Part shown: positions 58,131 through 64,000 of the stretch, one piece after another
How the letters are laid out: every line of letters starts with the position of its first letter
Numbering within the stretch: the first letter of the stretch is position 1
Assembly (NCBI GenBank): GCA_947650365.1
Contig: OX393557.1
Span: 29,191,298 to 29,255,297, forward strand
Source: Chamaelirium japonicum
Taxonomy: Eukaryota > Streptophyta > Magnoliopsida > Liliales > Melanthiaceae
DNA: 64,000 bases
Direction: 5' to 3'
The notes under the pieces: generated by a model
The model's input: the letters and a program-made list of their open reading frames with translations, nothing else
Databases searched by the model: none
What the model was told of the DNA's origin: nothing
Translations under genes and position numbers: made by a program

Positions 58131-58870
58131 ATGGAATAGCATGAGCCATTGCTCAACAAGATCACCGATTTTGCGCAAAACTGTCTCCCATTTGCTTGCT
58201 TCCTCGAGAAAATCCTCATGTTCCGCTCTAACCAAATCGTCCAGACGGTGGCTACGACGATGACATCTCAATCTCTCTTGGCATCCTTGGGCACAAATCT
58301 GCAATGCCAAGTCGTCCATTGCGAGAGCAAGGCTTGCGGTTCCCTCAAGATCCGCATATTTCCCCTGGCGTAATCCCAGGTGGATCAAAAGGGCAAGTCA
58401 TCAGCAAGTGGTTTCCATTCTCTGGTAGAGCTCCACACATTGGACAATCGAGGTTGACTATAGTGATTATCCTCTTGAGGAGGTTGTCCGGGGCCTTGGT
58501 GAGGATCTTGTCATGGATGGCTAGCCAAGAGAAAATTCTCACCTCTACTCGGATCGGGGTTCTCCACAGATCCCTCGGTCTCAATCTCCTCCGTCAAGAA
58601 CTTATTGTACGGTTCAGATGTTCTGCATACGTTGTGATAGAGGGTGCAACAGTTGCCCATGCTGGTCCACGGTGTGCTGGAGCTGACACTGATAATAATG
58701 AACTGATTTGGTGGAACAATCCATATCCAGTGTACCAAACGGCCCCCCATAGTTAGGGCTGCAATGATCACTACATACATACAGAGGGGGGGAGGTACAC
58801 GTGGAGGCCCACAAGGAGACCTTGATCTCGTGAACCCATTGAATGAGAGTTCGGATCTCCTCCAATCGGG
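58131..58870 (-). pseudogene. LINE ORF2 tail remnant, copy C
   Basis: Encodes FSWLAIHDKILTKAPDN, LLKRIITIVNLDCPMCG and GNHLLMTCPF, i.e. the zf-RVT Cys/His signature (C-x-x-C ... H ... C), in one frame. After a shift it continues with the LINE end ETVLRKIGDLVEQW. It is directly repeated to copy B, about 660 bp apart, and shares its 3' part with copy A. Confidence 0.75.
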
Positions 58871-59240
58871 TCGGCCCTGGTTGGTGGGCCCCACGTGCAT
58901 CACAGCCGCATGTAGTGGGTTGGGTACAATTCACTTTTGGGTCGCCTGTCATCGTGCGGCTGTAATTGATGATGGGCCCACCGATTTGGACCCACTGACT
59001 AGAGTAGATCCGATCTCATTGAATGATTGTAGTATCTTAGATCTGGTCCACTTGGTTTGCAAAAAAAAAAATCTGGTCCACAAGTGCCACCATGGTACTG
59101 CACAGGGATCCTTGTCCGTCTTTGGTTCGCTGTAGTTCGAACACGAGGGATCAATATGATACGTGGCGGGTTGTTTGGTTCGCTGTAGTTTTAAAAAACT
59201 ATAGTAATTCCAAACTATCGTCATTAAAAAGAAGATCGTG

Positions 59241-59875
59241 TAGTTTTTTTTTTTTTGGTAATCAAAATGCACTACAAAGATTGGGGGGGAGGCATAGAGC
59301 CCCCTACGGCCTGACGAACCAACACGGACCAATATCGCGGAGCATCAAGTCCCGTAACGGGATAAAAAAGTTCTTAAACCAAAAACCTGCACCCTGCTGA
59401 AGAGTCGCACTCGCAATCCAGTCAACCGCGCCATTCCTTTCCTGAAAAGTGTGGGAAACCCGAATGATGTTGCAACGATCCAAGAGACGTCGGCAATCTT
59501 CCATCAGAGGCTCCGCCGCCCGAACGGATTCCAAACGATGGAGCACCACCGTTGAGTCACCTTCCACCACCAGGGGTGGATGACCAATTGGTTGACACAA
59601 CGTAAACACAGCCATCAACTGCGCGTCTCAGCATCAGGCACCGACGCACAATGAAACTGCTTGCTCCCGGCGGCCCAGATGACACCATCATGATCCCAAA
59701 GCACAAAATGAGCTCCTCCTGACCCGTGGGTATAGGACCTCTCAAAGTTGAGTTTAAGACACCAGGGGTCCAATGGAATCCATTTCACATAGTGCAGAGA
59801 AGCACCCACCGTCGGCAAGGTTGTAACCCGGTCCCTCGAGAAGATAGTCTGAGCGGCCGCACCCGTGTGTTCCAA
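59241..59875 (-). pseudogene. LINE RNase H-like (RVT_3) tail with poly(A)
   Basis: Two overlapping frames on the minus strand make one domain. The first (59615-59875) has KWIPLDPWCLKLNFERSYT, in which the usual N-F-D-G-S reads N-F-E-R-S so the first catalytic Asp is changed, and FVLWDHDGVIWAAGS, then an A-E pair. The second (59304-59618) has VVEGDSTVVLHRL with the third acidic residue, then RVSHTFQERNGAVDWIA. A frameshift lies near 59615. After the stop comes an A-run (complement of the T-run at 59241-59253), as expected at a LINE 3' end. Tail of a plant LINE or a related RNase H-like gene copy. Confidence 0.7.
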
Positions 59876-59879
59876 CTAC

Positions 59880-60871
59880 ACGCATTCCGATCCCACTAAA
59901 CCATGTGGTGGCAACTACATGGAACCAAACAGAAGGTTTTGGTTGCATAAAATTATCCCGGAGAGTGATCGAAGTAGACCGGTTCGGACATTTGGTTGTT
60001 CAAGCTTTGGCTAGACTTTATCATCAATTGAACCTAGTCAGGCTTTGGCATGTTTGAACTTGTCTCGTTTACCATACGTGCGTAAACTCAAGACATAGGC
60101 TTGATCCGTATTATATTCGAAAACAATCGAATGGGACTGTACCGATCCGAGCTTTGGTCTGTTTTGAGCTGGGTCGTTTACTAAATGAGCATAAACTCTA
60201 AACTTGGACTTGACTTGAATAGTATTCGAACAAACCCTTATTCAGCATGTCACAAATTGCTCATGAACAACTTGGTGTATTGTGGGCCTTGTTATAAAAT
60301 CGACCGATCTGGCGGCGAAAGTCAATGGATTGATCTTTTAATTTTTTTTGGTAATTTTCGTTTAAAGGGTGGATCACAACTGAATCTCTAGGAGGCGTCA
60401 CATGCCAACGCAAGCACTGCAAAGCCACCGTCCCTATTGGCGGAGCCAAAGAAGAAACACCATCATCGGCGGATACAAGAATGCCACCAGGCGGGGGGAA
60501 ATGTCATTACCAACGGATACAAGAAAGAAAAACTGCGCCGCGCACCAGCGGCGACCACACAGCTCCCGAAAATAAGGGAGAATAGAGAGAAACACCCACA
60601 AACAAAACAAAAACAAAAAACAAAACCAAAACAATGGCAAACCACCTCCATCCATCAGCCCGACCAAAATGTATATAAAAGCCGCAGCACCACCACCGTC
60701 AGCTGTCGAAACCCCGCCTCCAGTACAACATCGGGACCCGCACCATTATCCATTAGAGGAACTCTGGAAATCCACCAACGCCAACAAGAGGGCCGGGGCC
60801 AAATCTAACCCTCCGGGGAAAGATCTGCACCCCCGATGCTGAGAGGAGGCCGCCGACCCGTAGAGTAACGC
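59880..60871. other. Intergenic DNA, no gene recognised
   Basis: TGTTTGGTTC-type words at about 59170 and their complement at about 59920 may be termini of a larger element into which the LINE tail inserted. At 60000-60240 there is decayed DNA with GTTTACCATACGTGCGTAAA and GTCGTTTACTAAATGAGCAT. The ORF at 60437-60808 is low-complexity. Confidence 0.4.
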
Positions 60872-63800
60872 TGTTACACCTCAATTTTTGACAAAAGAGA
60901 AAACCATCAAAAACTCGAGGGTGAAGGGTTAAAAGGATTTAGGTTTAATAAAAGTGGTCATTCAAAAAAATTTCAAGAAAAACCCTTTCCAAGTTTGAGG
61001 ATCACAAAATTTTTATTTTTATTTTAAAAACAGTGAGTTCAGGAAAAACATCATGGAGTAAAAACACACATATTTATTATCATCAAACAAAGGAGAATCG
61101 AGAAAGTATTTCATTATAAAAATATTTTATTAGTTTGAAATATGTGCGAATTAACTACCGGGACTTTCCAGAGGAAGTCAGGACTCAACCAAAATAAGGA
61201 CTACTCTCAAAGTATAGGAAATGCCCAAGTGCTACCCTATTCTTGGAGGATCTCCTCTTATGGGAGCACTAGTGCTTTAGCCTCAAGGGCGAGTTAAAGT
61301 CTTTACATTGATCACTACCTAACTTTAAAGTTGGAATTGGTCACCACCTACTCTATTCAATTTATTTCATTATTAACTACCGATTATTATTTATCATCTG
61401 ATCAACACAAAAAAGATAAGATATTTTATCCAATCATAAGGAAGTTTGATATGATGATCAATCTTTTAATACCAAAAAGGATAGTACAAGTAGTCTAATT
61501 ACTCAGAGTCATTCTAACTATACAACTAAAATGAGGTACAACAACTCGAAACTAACACAACTACAATATAACAGTTTCATCCTAATGAATACAGAAATCT
61601 ATCTTATGATTATCATGATTAGAATGATGCCCAAACTATCATTAATAACTGTACTCTATAGTGCTCCTCTAACTTTCTGTCAAAGGGTAGCAACTCCTGC
61701 TACCGAAGGGCCACATCACTCCAACTCCTCGAACTCCACTACTACCTGCAAAGACTGCCCGTAAAATAGACAGCGCAAGAACCTCCTGGGTCAGTCGCTG
61801 GACTAGACTGGTGAGCACTACCTACCGATATAGGTTAGGTAGTCTCCAATAGTTGATAAATTACAGTCGGGTGATTTAATTATAATTATGATTTACTAAA
61901 TTAAAATATTGAGGTGATAATACTATATATAATTACACTATTTTGGGGATGATAAAGTTGACTAAAAATAAAACTATTAAAAATAAAGGTGATAATGTTT
62001 ATTTACTCATGTCTAAGATTTTGTATATTAATGTTTTAGATTTCCTCATATTTACATGGTTAAAGTTTCAATGTTTTTCGGGTAAGGTCATTGATCTAAA
62101 CCTATGCGAGCATGATAAAGTCATCAACCTAAATCTATGTGAGCATGATAAGGTTGTCAAACTATATCTATATGAACATACTAAGATGTCAACTTTCAAA
62201 CAATTGTATTTATACGATAAAAAGATAAACAAGCAAACAATTTCAACTAAAGTAACTTCAATTAAACTTATATAATAACAATTATAACTTGTTTTGCTTT
62301 AATGTGAACCTTAGTTTTAATGACCCGAAAACATTTGGGGAGCCCTTGGTCAGAGGGTCAACTCCGGTTCCTAGAGATAGCTTCACTATGCACCATATTA
62401 CCCAAATGGCCATAAAGGGGCTCGGTCTTTCACCACGGGGTACTCATACATGTTTTGCTTCTTTGGGGTCACTACCCAGGACTAGGGGTCACTAGGCCAG
62501 GATCCCACAAGGGACGACCTGACTTTACCGTCCACCTCTAACCCTGTGATCCTACATACTTTATTTGGTTTATGCATAGATGGGGTTCACTCCCTTTGGT
62601 GAACACAGATCTGAATTCCATATTTTCTTTTGTGAATTTTCATATTTCATTCATTTTTATTTCATTTCATCTTCTCTATCGAAGATAACAGATAATAACA
62701 ACATATAAAAGATGTCATACTTTCATATTTACTAAAGCATTATACACCATCTGCAACATAATATGCAACATAATATGTTTTCAACAACTCACATATGCAA
62801 GATTCACATTCTTATAACTAATAAAACATTTGTCAAACTGTCTATTCAAAAGCCTACCCATATGAGAGGTTCCTTATGAGGTCAATTGTTAAAGTTAGTG
62901 AGAAAGTTAAATACATACAATCTTTTAGATTCAGCTCCTGAAATGTGTAGTCAATTACTTTTATCTATCCTTAGAAATTTAATTTCACTATCAGTTGTCA
63001 AGTCCTAAGCACTTATGCTCTTCTATCAAGCCAAGAATCATATTCTTTGGTATGCTCTATGTTAAGCCACTACAATTATTAAATCTCAAGTTTTGTTATA
63101 ACTTTTTGAAAGGTCTGTTTAACCAATTTGCTCAACTGATCATCTCCTTCACATTCTTTTAATTGTATTGCCTACTAGAATTTACAAACTAAGTGAGGTA
63201 AACTCACCAGAGCCGAGGTAGTGAAACTCCCGAAAGGATCCACGCGATTAATTGCTCCCTGAGCTATCTAGCACCACGTGCCTCGAATACAGACCAACTG
63301 AAGTAAAACTAGTATCAGTAGCTAACCCAAATATTTTGCTATGCTTAAGAGGAGGGAAGCATTCGATTTTGAATCGTACCTCAGAAGGTACAACTATTGT
63401 CGAATCACCTCTGATAGGGAGTAGGCACTACAGGGGTATGCCAAAGAATAGCCAGTCACCCTCGGTAGGGGATCAACATTGAACCGATAATACAAAAACA
63501 CGTACGATGGTAAACCTCGAACCTGAACAACACTAGGTCAATTAGAAGGTTTGAAAACTACTTCATCGAATCGGTTTTGATAAACCGCTTCCGATGGTTC
63601 TAGATTCACTAAAGTCTGACTTCCAACGAAGAAGGTATGATCGAACCATGAAAGACCGACTAAACCAGATCCATGGCGAGAAAACTAGAGCAAATATGGC
63701 TTCTAGTTTTCAATCATATAGTTGATAGGTAGGTCTCGGGACAAACTGTCCGATGCCACTAGTTTCATCCGAATCCAAGGTTCGGATGGAAAAACGACAA

Positions 63801-64000
63801 CCAAACCACTAAACACCGATTTGATTGGCTTCATGGATACAACATGCTAGTGGATTAAGTGTTAGATAGAGAAATAGCTATGGTGGGTGAGCATATGGAA
63901 TATTGGCCCCAAGGAAACATATTCGATCAAGTGGTACCACTGAATTTTAGGGGGGCATCCATTAGTTTTAACCCACTTAGATAGGTAGATTTCGGAATTT
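60872..64000. other. Gene-free AT-rich DNA, possibly LTR retrotransposon non-coding sequence
   Basis: TGTTACACCTCAATTTTTGAC at 60872 looks like the beginning of a plant LTR, but no matching end or second copy was found in the window. Short ORFs (for example 61943-62275 with three repeats of a NLCEHDKV phrase) have no recognised domain. No primer binding site or pol is seen up to the right edge. Confidence 0.35.

Noticed and set aside
60437-60808. 123-codon ORF rich in Lys, Gln and Thr
   Set aside because: Low-complexity, A-rich DNA with no family resemblance.

Overview
The window is nuclear DNA of a flowering plant. The evidence is spliced plant genes and gene fragments (a D-type cyclin, HSP90, a CYP84A P450, U2AF65), CACTA, hAT and Ty3/gypsy elements, a TRIM and long TA/CT microsatellites. 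The very GC-rich exons of the cyclin and the P450 suggest a monocot, but that is inference. Almost everything except one cyclin gene is transposon-derived.

Layout. 1-6959: right-hand part of a CACTA element (CACTA-1). It carries the 3' end of its transposase gene, about 24 copies of a 181-bp satellite interrupted by a solo LTR (TSD ACGAT), then CCGACGG subterminal repeats and the terminal CACTA motif. 6960-16930: accessory DNA with decayed exons of U2AF65 and a THUMP-domain protein, tandem duplications, microsatellites, a foldback MITE and GC-rich palindromes set between (TA)n runs. 16930-45510: a three-level nest. An old minus-strand Ty3/gypsy element (5' LTR 44845-45510, gag and pol remnants, an antisense extra ORF) was split in gag by a younger minus-strand gypsy element (25394-43832; LTRs of 621 and 622 bp, about 98% alike by eye; TSD GAAAG). 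The younger element has gag but no recognisable pol, and carries an HSP90 exon fragment and a CYP84A exon fragment. Its gag was split in turn by CACTA-2 (32174-41590, TSD GGC), which holds about 34 copies of the same 181-bp satellite. 45636-45979: TNP2 transposase fragment.

46600-48775: the one apparently intact host gene, a five-exon D-type cyclin of about 360 residues with an LxCxE motif and an apparent GC-AG first intron. 48800-64000: intergenic DNA with LINE tails (two tandem copies, one holding a hAT MITE whose empty site survives in the other), a 343-bp TRIM with TSD CCATG, several MITEs, an RNase H-like LINE end, and a long gene-free stretch.

How it works together: the cyclin would act in G1/S cell-cycle control. 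The rest records successive insertions whose order can be read from target-site duplications and reading-frame continuity. The strongest candidates for something little described are the gag-only gypsy element carrying two host gene fragments, and the CACTA family that carries a satellite with higher-order repeat structure.
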